Shown one piece after another: positions 11,644 through 24,008 of a DNA stretch of 64,000 nt. Source of the stretch: Papio anubis. Its lineage: Eukaryota; Chordata; Mammalia; Primates; Cercopithecidae. Below the pieces are notes generated by a model, which had not been told where the DNA came from, did not search any database, and saw only the letters and a list, made by a program, of their open reading frames with translations. The stretch spans positions 82,002,155 to 82,066,154 of the forward strand of contig NC_044985.1 in NCBI RefSeq assembly GCF_008728515.1, read 5' to 3'. Each line of letters starts with the position of its first letter. Positions within the stretch are counted from its first letter, which is position 1. Made by a program: the position numbers and the translations under genes.

Positions 11644-12270
11644 TTCATATGTTAAGGGAATATTATCTTTTAGGATAGTAAATCATATATTTTCTGAACA
11701 TGGTAATCTGTAGTTTTTAGTTGCATTCTGCTGGTAGAATACCAAGAGCTAGGCCTGGCTAATCTGCTTATACAGGTTGCTATAAACCAGATGTAGCTAG
11801 ACCTCGGGATAGGGCATGAGGAAGTCTAGACCATGAGGAAAGGGTAAAAAATTTTATCCCTTCTATCCTTAGAGAAATGTGTGAAGAAGAAAGAAAAGTC
11901 AGGTAGATTGAGAAAAATCACACAGCAGTCTTCATCCCTCGATCATGAAGCTTAATCTTGCATCAGGGCAAAGAATTGTAGAATCATTTAAACATCCTTA
12001 CTCTTGATATAGGAGCACCAAGAGATGGAAGAGGAGATGTCAACTATCCATTAAAAAATATTTTCTGAAGGAGGTTAAATATTAATATAAAGGGCCCGTG
12101 TCATATTGTCTCCACTACCTCCTCCTCTTATCTTCATATAACAGGGTAAAGACTTACGAGGAAGATAAATTTGTAACAGAAAAAAGAAATCTAAAGTAAT
12201 ATGAGAAAATATGTTTCTCTTCTACAAATGTATTTGTTTCATTATTATACCATTTCACGATGTGCTATCT
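11644..12270. other. Unassigned sequence
   Basis: About 630 bp with no repeat or gene recognised, between an Alu and a 3-kb L1. Confidence 0.5.
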
Positions 12271-12583
12271 TGTCAGATGTTCCTTTTTTTATATATATAC
12301 TTTAAGTTCTGGGGTCATGTGCAGAACATGCAGGTTTGTTACATAGGTATACACGTGACATGGTGGTGTGATGCACCCATCAACCTGTCATCTACATCAG
12401 GTATTTCTCCTAATGCTATCCCTCCCCTAACCTCCCAACCCCTGACAGGCCCCAGTGTGTGATGGTCCCCTCCCTGTGTCCATGTGTTCTCATTGTTCAA
12501 CTCCCACTTACAAGTGAGAACATGCAGTGTTTGGCTTTCTGTTCTTGTGTTAGTTTGCTGAGAATGATGGTTTCCAGCATCAT

Positions 12584-14777
12584 TCATGTCCCTGAAAACG
12601 ACATGAACTCATCCTTTTTAATGGCTGCATAGTATTCCATGGTGTATATGTGCCACATTTTCTTAATCCAGTCTATCATTGATGGGCATTTAGGTTGGTT
12701 CCAAGTCTTTGCTATGGTGAACAGTGCCACAATAAGCATGCATGTACATGTTTCTTTATAGTAGAATGATTTATGATCCTTTGGGTATATACCCAGTAAT
12801 GGGATTGCTGGATCAAATGGTATTTCTAGTTCTAGATCCTTGAGGAATCGCCATACTGTCTTCCACAATGGTTGAACTAATTTACACTCCCACCAGCAGC
12901 GTAAAAGCGTTCCTATTTCTCCACATCCTCTCCAGCATCTGTTTCCTTACTTTTTAATGATAGCCATTCTAACTGGCATGCGATGATATCTCATTGTGGT
13001 TTTGATCAGCATTTCTCTAATGACCAGTGATAATGAGCATTTTTTCATATGTTTGTTGGCTGCATAAATGTCTTCTTTGGAGAAGTATTTTTTCATATCC
13101 TTCGCCTACTTTTTGATGGGGTTATTTTTTTCTTGTAAAATTAAGTTCTTTGTAGATTCTGGATATTAGCCCTTTGTTAGATGGATGGATTGCAAAAATT
13201 TTCTCCCATTCTGTAGGTAGCCTATTCACTCTGATGATAGTTTCTTTGGCTGTGCAGAAGTTCTTTAGTTTAATTAGATCCTGTTTGTTAATTTTGTTAA
13301 TTTTGGCTTTTGTTGCCTTTGTTTTTGGTGTTTTAATCATGAAGTCTTTGCCCATGCCTATGTCCTGAATGGTATTGCCTAGGTTTTCTTCTAGGTAACC
13401 TAGAAGAAAAAAATCAGGTAGGAAGATGCCTCCAGTTTTGTTCCTTTTGCTTAGGATTGTCTTGGCTATATGGGCTCGTTTTTGGTTTCATATGAAATTT
13501 AAAGTAGTTTTTTCCAATTCTGTGAAGAAAGTCAGTGGTAGCTTGATGGGGATAGAATTGAATGTATAAATTACTTGGGGCAGTACAGCCATTTTCACAA
13601 TATTGATTCTTCCTATCCATGAGCATGGAATGCTTTTCCATTTGTTTGTGTCCTCTCCTATTTCCTTGAGCAGTGATTTGTAGTTCTCCTTGAAGAGGCC
13701 CTTCACATCCCTTGTAAGTTGTATTCTTAGGTATTTTATTCTCTTTGTAGCAATTGTGAATGAGAGTTCACTCATGATTTGACTCTGTCTGTTATTTGGT
13801 GTATAGGAATGCTTGTGATTTTTGCACATTGATTTTGTATCCTGAGACTTTGCTGAAGTTGCTTATCAGCTTAAGGAGATTTTGGGCTGAGACGATGGGG
13901 TTTTCTAAACATATAATCAGGTCATCTGCAAATAGAGACAATTTGACTTCCTCTTTTCCTAATTGAATACCCTTTATTTCTTTCTCTTGCCTGATTGCCC
14001 TGGCCAGAACTTCCAATACTATGTTGAATAGGAGTGGTGAGAGAGGGCATCCTTTTCTTATGCTGGTTTTCAAAGGGAATGCTTCCAGCTTTTGCCTGTT
14101 CAGTATGATACTGGCTGTGGTTTTGTCATAAATAGCTCTTATTATTTTGAGATACATTCCTTCAATACCTAGTTTATTGAGTGTTGCTGGCATGAAGGGC
14201 TGTTGAATTTTGTCGAAGGCCTTTTCTGTATCTATTGAGATAATCATGTGGTTTTTGTCATTTGTTTTGTTTATTTCATGGATTACGTTTATTGATTTGC
14301 GTATGTTGATCTAGCCTTGCATCCCAGGATGAAGCCGACTTGATCGTGGTGGATAAGCTTTTTGATGTGCTGCTGGATTCAGTTTGCCAGTATTTTACTG
14401 AGAATTTTTGCATCAGTGTTTATCAGGGATATTGGCCTGAAATTTTCTTTTATGTGTGTGTGTCTCTGCCAGGTTTTGGTATCAGGATGATGCTGGCCTC
14501 ATAAAATGAGTTAGTGAGGATTCCCTTTTTTTCAATTGTTTGGAATAGTTTCAGAAGGAATGGTGCCAGCTCCTCTTTGTACCTCTGGTATAATTCGGCT
14601 GTGAATCCATCTGGTCCTGGACTTTTATTATTTGGTAGGATATTAATTACTGCCTCTATTTCAGAACTTGTTATTGGTCTATTCAGGGATTGGACATCTT
14701 CCTGGTTTAGTCTTGGGAGGGTGTATGTGTCCAGGAATTTATCCATTTCTTCTAGCTCTTCTAGTTTATTTGCATAG
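12584..14777 (-). pseudogene. L1 ORF2 remnant with reverse transcriptase core, broken
   Basis: Separate minus-strand frames give ordered pieces of ORF2p. 14450-14746 has the fingers/palm start (NNKSPGPDGFTAELYQRY). 13792-14247 (151 codons) contains the catalytic-type motif FADDLIICLE, with RKGCPLSPLLFN upstream. 13488-13829 follows, then C-terminal pieces at 13122-13355 and 12584-12868. Frameshifts, stops and the internal deletion at about 13397 inactivate it. The endonuclease domain is absent through 5' truncation. Confidence 0.9.
13384..13410. repeat. Perfect 13-bp inverted repeat, 1-nt spacer, at the L1 deletion junction
   Basis: Left arm ttttcttctaggt (13384-13396), spacer a, right arm acctagaagaaaa (13398-13410). 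The left arm is normal L1 sequence; the right arm is its exact reverse complement and is not expected there in an intact L1. Confidence 0.9.
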
Positions 14778-15323
14778 AGTTGTTTATAGTATTCTCCGAT
14801 GGTAGTTTGTATTTCTGTGGGATCGGTGATGATATCCTCTTTATCATTTTATTGCATCTATTTAATTTTTCTCTCTTTTCTTCTTTATTAGTCTGGCTAA
14901 CAGTCTATCTACTTTGTTAATCTTTTCAAAAAAACCATCTCCTGGATTCACTGATTTTCTTTGAAGGGATTTCTGTTTCTCTATCTCCTTCAGTTCTGTT
15001 CTGATTTTAGTTACTTCTTGTCTTCTCGTAGCTTTTGAATTTGTTTGATCTTGCTTCTCCAGTTCTTTTAATTGTGATGTTAGGGTATCGAGTTTAGCTC
15101 TTTCCTGCTTTCTTTGTGGGCATTTAGTGCTGTAAATTTCCCTTTAAACACTGCTTTAAATGTGTCCCAGAGATTCTGGTATATTGTGTCTTTGTTCTCA
15201 TTGGTTTCAAACAACATCTTTATTTCTGCCTTAACTTCGTTATTTACCCAGTAGGCATTCAGGAGCAGGTTGTTCAGTCTCCATGTAGTTGTGTGGTTTT
15301 GAGTGAGTTTGTCAAATGTTTCT

Positions 15324-17380
15324 TGTAATAAATATTAATCTAGTCTTCATTATGTGGTTGGTATGGTTGTAAGTGCTTTGCAAATGCTAATTCATTTAAT
15401 CTTCATGATAACACTATGTGTCCTTTATTTTCAGGTGTAAAAATAGAGACACAAAGTCAGCTTAGTAAAAAGTCATTCCAATTCAGAAAATGAGGCCTCA
15501 GAATGCATGTTTTCTACTACCATGCCATGTGACCTTTCAGTCTTTTTGTTTACAACGTCACTTTAAGATTCTTAATTTCTTTATATTTAAAGCTCAAAGA
15601 CAAGTTAATATTAGTATTAGATTTGGATTTGTACATACACTGGGATTATGTTTGTCATGGTCTGAAACTCGCAACCCTGTGTTTGAGGTGCTAGGAAACA
15701 CATAATATTTGACCCAAAGGGCAGCCATTAAAGTTCACCTACTAAAAGCCGAAAGAGAGGATCTTAAATGTTCTTACCGCAAAGAAATAATAAATATTTG
15801 AGGTGGGTATGCCAATTACTCTGATTTGGTCATTTCATAGTGTATACACATATTAAAATGTCACTTTGTACCCCATAAATGCATAATTATTATTTATCAT
15901 TTAAAAATAAAAGTAAAAAGAAAACATCTTACTCCATGTGTATTTTTATTAGAATGTATGTCACTTTTAAGCAATCGTAAGTTTTCAGTGGGTGATGTTA
16001 TGAAGTTTTGCTTTGATTTTCGTTGTTTACCTAGACGCTATCATGAGACATAAAATATATTTTCTTGTATTCCATAAATTAACATGGAATGACAACAAAA
16101 GGCTATTTCTCCAGAGTTAGAAACTTCCTTTTGAAGAAAGATACATGTTTGAAAACACAAATGTGTCAAAGTTCCCATATTGCCTTAACCCTGCAATCAT
16201 TTATACGTAAGAATATTTTAAACATTGTGAACATAATTTTTATCAGATTATATAAAAAATAATATCCAATACAAAAGAGTTGAAAGTGTTTTAAGCTTGC
16301 AAAGTTGGTGCCTGGTTGCTTATCCAGAAGAAAGCAATATTCACAAATGTGAAAAATCTAAGAACATTTTGACAATGATATAATTCTCCGTATCTGCTTT
16401 TGCGAGAATTGGCTGAATTATCTGTGCAGGGAGAAGTCTGATGCCATAAGCTATATCTTTTCCTGTTGAAGAAGTGTGGTTCATCAAGCTTTGTGGATAA
16501 ATGGATAATACATTACTGAGATGGTCAAACCTTAGATGAGAAACATTTCTTCTCTATAATGCTGATATTCTGTATATAACCCCTGTTGTAACAACACAGT
16601 CATAAAAAAGAGTTATAATATTTGAAATCACTTGTGCTAAAATTTCATGTCTTTGCACTTTATTTTGAAGTATGATCAAAATAATATTATACCAATATGT
16701 AATACTTATTATTAAATATACAAAGATACATTGATTTGAGACATGGTATTCATTATTTTCTTGTTAAACAGTAATTTCTTCTTTTCAGCCAGCTTCTTTT
16801 TAGCTTTTGTGAATTAAAAGGCATTTGCTTGGTTGCTAATCCCTAATAACAATAATTATGCCTTAGGCTAACAGTAGGTGGGTAGGCTTGAGAATGTAAT
16901 TTTTTCCCTTATGTTTCCAAGTATCAAAATAAAGGTTTAATAGTCACTTTAAATAGACTTAAAATGACAAAATATGGTCTGATATTTAATCTCTTTATGT
17001 ATACGATTGTAACAGAAAGACTCAGTGAGTCCAGAGGATGAGGACATTTTTTGCAGAAGGTGGATATTTCTTTACAAAGGAGTAATAGGCAGATGGCCCT
17101 AGGTTTAAGTGAGACTAAATTCTTCAACAGATTACACAGTCGACAGAGAGATGCACTTCACTGACAGCAAGCACTGTAGGATAACATAATTGCTGGACTT
17201 CGCATCCCTCTGACTGAGGACACAACGGAGGCTCTATGAACTCATTAATGAAATCACTGTATCAGAGTAACTGTGCAGCCACCTCCCAGCAGTGTCTTGC
17301 AGACCCACTGCTTATATACCTATCGTTTGTAAGGATAAGCTGTAAAAAGGAATCTGCTCTTTGAAGTTCATTTTCTTCCT
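15324..17380. other. Unassigned sequence after a MIR
   Basis: The first 200 bp is covered by a MIR. The remaining 1.85 kb is AT-rich, without recognised repeats. Open frames here are 60-70 codons and look like chance. Confidence 0.5.
15340..15525 (-). repeat. MIR SINE
   Basis: Follows the reverse MIR consensus: gtaagtgctttgcaaatgct, then aattcatttaatcttcatga, a degenerate acagatgagg block, and ctaccatgccatgtgacc at the end. Diverged, as expected of a mammal-wide repeat. Confidence 0.65.
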
Positions 17381-17703
17381 CTTTTTATTTTTTATTTTAA
17401 TTCATTAATTAATTAGAGATGGAGTCTAGCCCTGTCACCCAGGCTGCAGTGCAATGGTGAGATCTCGGCTCACTGCAACCTCCGCTTCCCGGGTTCACGC
17501 CATTCTCCTGCCTCAGGCTCCCGAGTAGCTGGGATTACAGGCGCCTGCCACCACGCCCAGCTAATTTTTTTTTTTTTTTTGTATGTTTAGTAAAGATGGG
17601 ATTTCACCATGTTGGCCAGGCTGGTCTCGAACTTCTGACCTCATGATCTGTGCACCTCGGCCTCCCAAAGTGCTGGGATTATAGGCATGAGCCATAGCGG
17701 CCG
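17381..17703 (-). repeat. Alu SINE (S/Y-like), full length
   Basis: Reverse Alu from an AT-rich tail (tttattttttattttaattc) to gggattataggcatgagcc. A T17 run near 17564-17580 is an expansion of the central A-rich linker. It directly abuts a second Alu on the same strand. Confidence 0.93.
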
Positions 17704-17997
17704 ATCTTTATTTTTTTAGACTAAGTCTTGCTGTGTCACCCAGGCTAGAGTGCAGTGGCACGATCCGGGCTCAGTGCAACCTCTGCCTCTTGGGTTCAAG
17801 CGATTCTCCTGCCTCGGCCTCCTGAGTAAGCTGGGACTACAGGCTTGTGCTATCACACCCGGCTAATTTTGGTATTTTTAGTAGAGACAGGATTTCACCA
17901 TGTTGGCCAGAATGCTCTCAAACTCCTGACCTCAGGTGATCCACTTTCCTGGCCTCCCAAAGTGCTGGGATTACAGGTGTGGGCCACCACACTTGGC
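17704..17997 (-). repeat. AluS-like SINE, full length, abutting the previous Alu
   Basis: Reverse Alu from atctttatttttttagacta to gattacaggtgtgggcc. The tail joins the 5' end of the neighbouring Alu with no unique DNA between them. This could be insertion of one Alu at the edge of the other. Confidence 0.93.
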
Positions 17998-18175
17998 ATT
18001 TTCCCTTGTTTTCTAAGATGTTTGACTCACATGAGAATTCAGAGTATACTTTTCATACATAAGGCGTTGTGTGAGATTTGCAGGGACTTTGATGAGGACA
18101 AGACCCTGGCCTTACTCACCTTCAATATGTTGATGTCAGGAGGAAGAATAAGGCAAGTAACCCATAGCACTAGGC

Positions 18176-18280
18176 ATTCAACAGATACTTCCTGAGCTCT
18201 GTGATTTGCTTGGTAGCATTCAACAGATATGCTTCATTCATTCAACAGATATTTCCTGAGCTCTGATCCGCTTGGTATCA
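18176..18280 (-). repeat. Local 64-bp duplication of an L2 3' end
   Basis: The string attcaacagata followed by ttcctgagctctg and cttggta occurs at 18176-18216 and 18240-18280. A partial third copy of attcaacagatat lies between (18218-18230). The unit is the reversed L2 terminus. Confidence 0.75.
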
Positions 18281-18900
18281 TTCCAGTGGCTGGGAATTCA
18301 GTGGCGTTACAAGAAAATGTCCTAGTTTGGAGCTCAAGTTTTGTAGAGGCTGTGAGTATGGGTCTTAATAAAGAGAAAGGGCTAGGATGAGTCAAAGGGC
18401 AGAGAGCTTAGAGCTGGCTGGGAGGCTCAGGGACTGTTTGGTGGAGGGAGAATCATCTGAGTTAAACCAAGGGAATAGGGGAATGTGTTCTTCAAAAGAC
18501 CATTAGAACCAAGTCAGGAGAATCACTTCACTTGGTCCCTAATGGTCTTTTGAAGAACACATCTATCAGGGGAGAGATGAGTATACCCGATAGGGGAAAA
18601 TGTGCAGTAGCCGTAGACGGATATGTTGGGATCATGATCATGCTGTCGAATTCCAGACTGAAGAATTCAGGAGACAATGAGCCTCTACTGAAGAATTTTA
18701 AACAGTCACAAGAGAACAACACTCCAGGAAACTTATGGCAATAGTCAAGATGGATTGAAATGAAGACATCCAGGGCAGGACAGTCAAATAAAGGATTATT
18801 GCAATATTGGAGGCCAGTGGTCCTCCTGCCTGAACTTGTGGAGGCAGAGTGAACAGAAATAAAGATAAAAAGGTAAAGACTCCAGAACATGTTAAATGAT
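18218..18900 (-). repeat. L2 LINE, diverged
   Basis: Begins with the reversed L2 3' end (cattcattcaacagatattt, ggctgggaattcagtggcg) and continues with purine-rich L2 antisense sequence (aggattattgcaatattgga near 18795). A hairpin of about 80 nt interrupts it at 18483-18562. The right boundary is uncertain. Confidence 0.6.
18483..18562. repeat. Long imperfect inverted repeat (32/33-bp arms, 15-nt loop)
   Basis: Left arm 18483-18514 (atgtgttcttcaaaagacca...accaagt) and right arm 18530-18562 (acttggtccctaatggtctt...) are reverse complements apart from an aa versus ggg difference near the loop. The loop is 18515-18529. Confidence 0.9.
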
Positions 18901-19441
18901 GTGGGGGTCTTGAATTCTTTAAATTGCTTCTTAATGTCCATATTATGGGTCGTATTTTTGCCCCTTGTATATTAAATCAGTGTTCTAAATTTTTTTGTAA
19001 CTCTGCAGGTATCTGTAGTATGTCTGTCTCCTGCCCTTTATCACAGTCACTACCCGTAGAGTTATCCTTGTGCATAAATAAATCATTCCTTGCAGACTTG
19101 TGCTGCGTGTTTGCTCTGTTTTGGAAACAGATTATACATTATGGTTTCTACTACTTAAAGAGCTAATTAACCCTTATTATAAATTACTCACTGTTTTCTA
19201 TTTCTTTCCTGTCCTTTTTGCAATGGAAACTGTGGCCTTTAGCTCATTCCTGTGGCATGAAGAAAAATGAGTGTATATAGGAATTTTCCTGTGGATGGTG
19301 AGAGGTGGGCAAGTTTGGTGAAGTGAAGGAGGAGGAAGAGGGCATAGGGATACCAGGCTTCTCTCTGTTCTGGAGGCACTTCCCCAGTTCCAGAGAGGGA
19401 CAGTGGGTGCAGGAGGGGGCAGTGCTCACTGTTCTTTCTAC
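18901..19441. other. Unassigned sequence
   Basis: No repeat or gene recognised between the L2 and a pyrimidine-rich tract. Confidence 0.5.
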
Positions 19442-19640
19442 ATTTCTGTCAATTTTTCATTTTGTCTTTCCTTCCGTCCTTCTTTTCTTCTGTGTCTATT
19501 CGTTTTTTTCTCTGCCTTTTACTCTTTCCTTTCATTTGTCTGTTTTCTTGTCTTCTTTTACCTTTATTTCTTTCTCTTTTTCTGTTTGTCTTTCTGTCTG
19601 CCTGTTCCTTTTTCTCTCTGCTTCCGTCCCTCCCCCACTT
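19442..19640. repeat. Pyrimidine-rich low-complexity tract
   Basis: Nearly 200 bp of T/C-rich sequence with irregular tttc, ttcc and tctg units. The biased composition gives overlapping open frames in several phases on both strands (for example 19305-19719), which are not genes. Confidence 0.85.
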
Positions 19641-22600
19641 TAGCATACAACTGGAGTGTAGCCACTTCAACCATGAAAACAAATGTTCTGCTCTGAATAG
19701 AGCAATGAGACCAGTTTAATGAAATTCTGGAAGCAGTATCAAAGACACTGTACTAACTCTTCCTCTGTTTTTCTTTTGTTTGCTTTTCTGAAGAGTATAA
19801 ATTCACAGAGATCTCTATTTTGTGTTGGAATAAACTAGGAGCTGCTTTATTTGGTTTTACAGTGGACCATAAATTTATTGATCATGGACTCTTTCCAGTA
19901 AAAATATTTAGGGCATCCATATTCAATAAATACCTTTATATATATATATATAAATGCCTTTATATATATTTTATATATATATAAAATGTTGTTATCTTTA
20001 ATATATTTATACTATATAATGTATATTATATAATATAATAATAAATGATTAAATTTAAAATAATAAAATATAAGGCAGTTTACTTATCTTCAAGGTGAGA
20101 TATACACTTAAAATATGGTTTATCATTATCAAAAATGAATATAAATCTACATTTCAAATAATCTTTTTGAAGATTGCAAAAAAAAATTGGCCCCACATCT
20201 TCTCAGCTATTGCTCATCTTTGTTTTTATACCCCATGGTGTGATTGGTGAGCTCACCATAGGAAGAAGTGTAATGCCAGCTCCGCCTTGCTCCTGCTGTC
20301 TGCTTCTGCTTACTTTGTGGTATCTCCTTTGGTCCACAGTTCCTTGTCAATAATCTTTCATGCCCTTGTTCTTTGTGTGAGGAATAGTTTAGTTACAGTT
20401 TGGTAATAAAAATCTGTAAATCTACTTTCTTGAACATATTCTGCAATCCACTGTAGTATGATGAAAGCTGATGAATGGGTGTGAGTTTCTCTGTTGCCTA
20501 TGCCAGATTTTCCATCAGGACATCAAGAGGACCATATGACATACACCACCCACTGAAAGATATCAAACAAGGGCACTAGAGTTGGTCTACAATTAAATAT
20601 TAATAAAGCTTTATTTCTTTCTCACTTGTTTATGAAGAGTAAATGTAAATAAAAATTCTAGTAATAGTTTTTCTGTACTATGTAGTTTATTTTGCTCATC
20701 TCCTAAGGCACATGCATCTTTGAAGGCCTCTGCTCGGAAAACCAAGGAAACCCTCTTTAACCCACCATTTTTTACTTGCACATATTTCTGCTCCATGGGC
20801 ACACTAATTGATTGGTTGTCTAAATATATTGCATCCACAGCTAGATATTCCATAGATGACTTAGTTCTCCCAATTTTATTCCATTTTATAATATAATCAG
20901 ATTAGTTTTCCAAACTTAATTTAAAAAACCACACTTTCTTTGCTAGTGTTCCAGTCAACAGTCTACAATGGATAGAATTCAACTTCTACTTTCCTGAAAC
21001 TGCCTTTTTGATGTTGATTAATCTCCTGGATATATCCTTTTGGTTCAAAGATCACCAATTCATACTTTAATGTATTTAAAAATCTAGATTAATTCTGATT
21101 TAAGAGTTAGTATGTTTTTATTTCTTTCCAAATGAAAGAATTTTGGTTTGTATCTGTAAAAATAAACTCAATTTAGTAAAATGTAGGGACTGTAGTAGCA
21201 AAGGCTCATAAAAATAAACAAATTAACTGAACAAATATGTACAATTATCTTTGATTCATCAATGTTTATGTCATAGAAGTGGGTATAATGGAAACATTTA
21301 CAGATTCAGGTTTCACATGCTGTTCACCTCTGTAATCAGAGGAGGGAAGAAATTTGGAATGAAAATATTGCATTGACCTAGGTTTTCATAAAGACATGAA
21401 CCTGATCTCTAAATAAAAGTTCAGAAATTTAACTTCTGTGACAAATTTTCATGTTAATTCACATCCAGAATTTAAATGTTTATTTAATTTGCATACTATG
21501 AAGAGTTTTAAAAAGCCTCAATCTCTTAGTGGGTGAATAGGTCAAATTTTATGGAACATACATTGTGACTTTTGGTGAAAAGAAATAATTTACATTTTAG
21601 GGTTATCATTTTTAAGACCTATTTCGGTTATTTCCTCTGTAACAAAAAAGTGATTTTATTCATCAGTGATTCACTTCCCCACTGTCAAGGTGTGAATGAT
21701 CATTATTCTCACATTTACAAGAGGAAAAAGATCTCATATTCTCATATTTTTGACTGTTGGTTCAGTACTTAGGGGGAGTATCTGTTTACATACTGGCATT
21801 TTTTTTTCCAGAGAAAGTGAAAGAGTGTTGCAAAATTAGATGAATAACCCTTAGTTTTATCAAATAAATTCAGTTTTATGTACAATATAGATTTAAGGCT
21901 TTTGAACAAAAAAAGTATGTGCAATTGAGAAAAGATATGATACCATATATTCAATATTTTAAACTACTTTTAAAACAAGCTGCTTTTTGGACTAAAGCAT
22001 GTTTGCATCTTCTGCCGCCCTAGTTCCAAAGGTATTTCTTACCATCTCTCCATCCATTAGGCAAAGACTATTGAATGCTCCATTATAAAGAATAAACATT
22101 TTTAACAGCTTTCACTTAAATTACCATGACAGGTACTACAGTGCAATGTTGTTAATCTTTTCCTAAAAGCTTAATGTTGCTATTTAGTTGTTTACTAATA
22201 AATCAAAGAAAACACATTTTGTCTTTTTAAGGTAGACATAGATGGATGAATCTTTAATATCTTTGGAGATAGAGAAAATTTTCTACAGAAAAATAAATGA
22301 TCATTTGGCTTTAAAAAAAAAAGTATATGGAAACACATACACAGTGCCATAAGTACCATACTAAAACTAAAGAAGTTGAAATTAGAAGAAAGCACATACA
22401 TGAAAACACTTTGTAACCTGTAAACCAGTGTAAATATTACTCTATCATCTATCTTTGCATTCTTTTAAAATTTAATCTTCTTGCTTCTTTGATGCTTTTT
22501 TGCAGGTCAACGAGAATAGAATACTTCTTGGTAGTTTTGCATTTTTGTGTCTAGTGGCTTTCTAACTCCATTTCAAGCTCTTGTGTCCATTTTCTCTGGA

Positions 22601-23457
22601 TATTTGTATATTTAAAATTTTGGTACAAGATTACCTTCAATTTCCTGAAAGTTAAAAATATCTTAGTTTGTAAAAAATTACTCTGTTTGGTGATGATAAT
22701 TTGATATTGTAGACTACTAGGAAATGAGAGAATATTCACATTTAGGCTAGTAATTTTATTTTTGTTCCTGTTTCCCTCTCCTGCTTTGTAGTAATTGATG
22801 CTGAATAAATATTTAATGATTGGTTGGATGAGTGGGTGAATGAAGCAAAAAATAAGTGATTTTAGAGGATTGAGTCATGGAATGTCATAAAATATCTAAA
22901 CCTTTTGCAGTAGCACCTGAGTTCTCAACAACGTTTTTTCTTTTTATTGTAAACAAATATTGTAAAATGAAATTGATGGGACTAAATCTATAATATCTTT
23001 ATTATATCACCATAATTTTATACAAAGATTTGCTTCGGTTTTAGTATTTTGGCTATTTTTTACTCCACAAAAAGCAACATAAATTTCAAAAGTTGGTTAT
23101 AAGAAGAAAACTTGTCTAGAGCTTACATATAATTCCATTTTTCCCTGAGAAAGAGTGAATATTTGAAGCAGTCTTGTATAGTTATAGGCTGATAAAATTT
23201 TGGCCTGATAATTACATAATAAGCTGGTGCCTTCCCAAGTTATTAAGTTTTTAGAATCATTTTATGTGTTTATTGAGTTTCATAAAATGTTAATGTTAGT
23301 TATGAACTATTCAAAACCTCCAGGAATTTCAGCATTTCTCTGGTGTTCAAGAATTAAGAAGATTTAAAAGTCAACATATTGAGCAGAATAAATAATAACA
23401 AATTAAATATTTTCATCATTTCAAGGTCTGTTATCATCATTAATAATAATTTATTGA
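19641..23457. other. Long repeat-poor AT-rich stretch
   Basis: About 3.8 kb with little recognisable content: an AT microsatellite at 19936-20060, a 14-bp palindrome tggtgagctcacca at 20245-20258, and a weak L2-end-like ctgaataaatattt near 22800. No credible coding frame. Confidence 0.5.
19936..20060. repeat. (AT)n-rich palindromic microsatellite
   Basis: Several TATATA runs separated by aaatgcctt and ttttatat, followed by atataatgtatattatataa. Self-complementary AT repeats of this kind can extrude cruciforms. Confidence 0.85.
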
Positions 23458-24008
23458 CAGTCTTTTGACATGATCAGATAATTGACAGAATTTAATTATA
23501 GAAACATGGCTTTTTATGCAAAACTATATAATTAGTTTAAGAAATAAAGCTATTGAGAGTGCTCAGTAATTATGCCAAGTTTATCGGTAAGAAAGTCCCA
23601 ACAATTACAAGCATTTCAGACATTTGGAAACATTTTGAAATATATTTTTAAATATCTTGTTTCCAGCTCCAGCATGCCTTGGGTGATCCAGGTCAGATTG
23701 CAGGTGTGAGACCTTGTCCCTTCCAACCCTTGGTTCAGGAACTCTGAGGATGGGGATGGGGTGGGGTTGGGTTTCTTTTTTCTTTCTTTTCTTCTTTTTT
23801 AGTTTTATTTTTAGTAGAGAAGGGGTTTTGCCGTGTTGCCCAGCCTGGTCTTGAACTCCTGAGCTTAAGTGATCCACCCACCTCAGCCTCCCAAAGTGCT
23901 GGGATTACAGGTGTGAGCTACCATGCCTGGCCTGGGTGGTTAAGTTTCTTATTAGGACTTCAGAGAATCCATTCTCTAAGTCAATGAAATGGTTTTTCGT
24001 GCTCACAT
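23458..24008 (+). repeat. Copy 1 of an ancient ~400-bp direct duplication
   Basis: Aligns in order with 25064-25458: gtctttt/gacatg near the start, ccaagtttatc, gatccaggtcag, tctgaggatgggg, gaatccatt near the end. Copy 1 holds an Alu-monomer insertion (about 23772-23932) missing from copy 2. Divergence is by eye about one base in five. It may be a local duplication or two copies of an unrecognised old interspersed repeat. Confidence 0.75.
23772..23932 (-). repeat. Alu left-monomer-like SINE (FLAM type)
   Basis: After a T-rich tail (ttctttcttttcttcttttt) comes only the left-monomer part in reverse: gttgcccagcctggtcttga, then gggattacaggtgtgagcta and ccatgcctggcc. There is no right monomer, so this is a free left monomer or a very short Alu. 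Confidence 0.8.

Larger units (their letters stand above)
12271..15323 (-). mobile_element. L1PA/L1PB-like LINE-1, ~3 kb, 5'-truncated, internally deleted
   Basis: The left end is a short T run and L1 3' UTR (tactttaagttctggggtca, caggtttgttacataggtat). The body is ORF2 in reverse, reaching gtagttgtgtggttttgagt near 15300. Target duplications flank it: tgtcagatgttcct at 12271-12284 and tgtcaaatgtttct at 15310-15323 (two mismatches). A few hundred bases of ORF2 are missing at 13397-13412, where a 27-nt palindrome sits at the join. Confidence 0.93.

Noticed and set aside
13792..14247. A 151-codon frame with a reverse transcriptase motif as a possible retron or host RT
   Set aside because: The FADD context and flanks are L1 ORF2; the element has an L1 3' UTR and target duplications.
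19305..19719. Three overlapping plus-strand frames and one minus-strand frame of 77-112 codons
   Set aside because: They arise from a T/C-rich low-complexity tract that lacks stops in several phases.
20245..20258. 14-bp perfect palindrome tggtgagctcacca
   Set aside because: Short palindromes of this size occur by chance in 64 kb; no second copy or conserved context seen.
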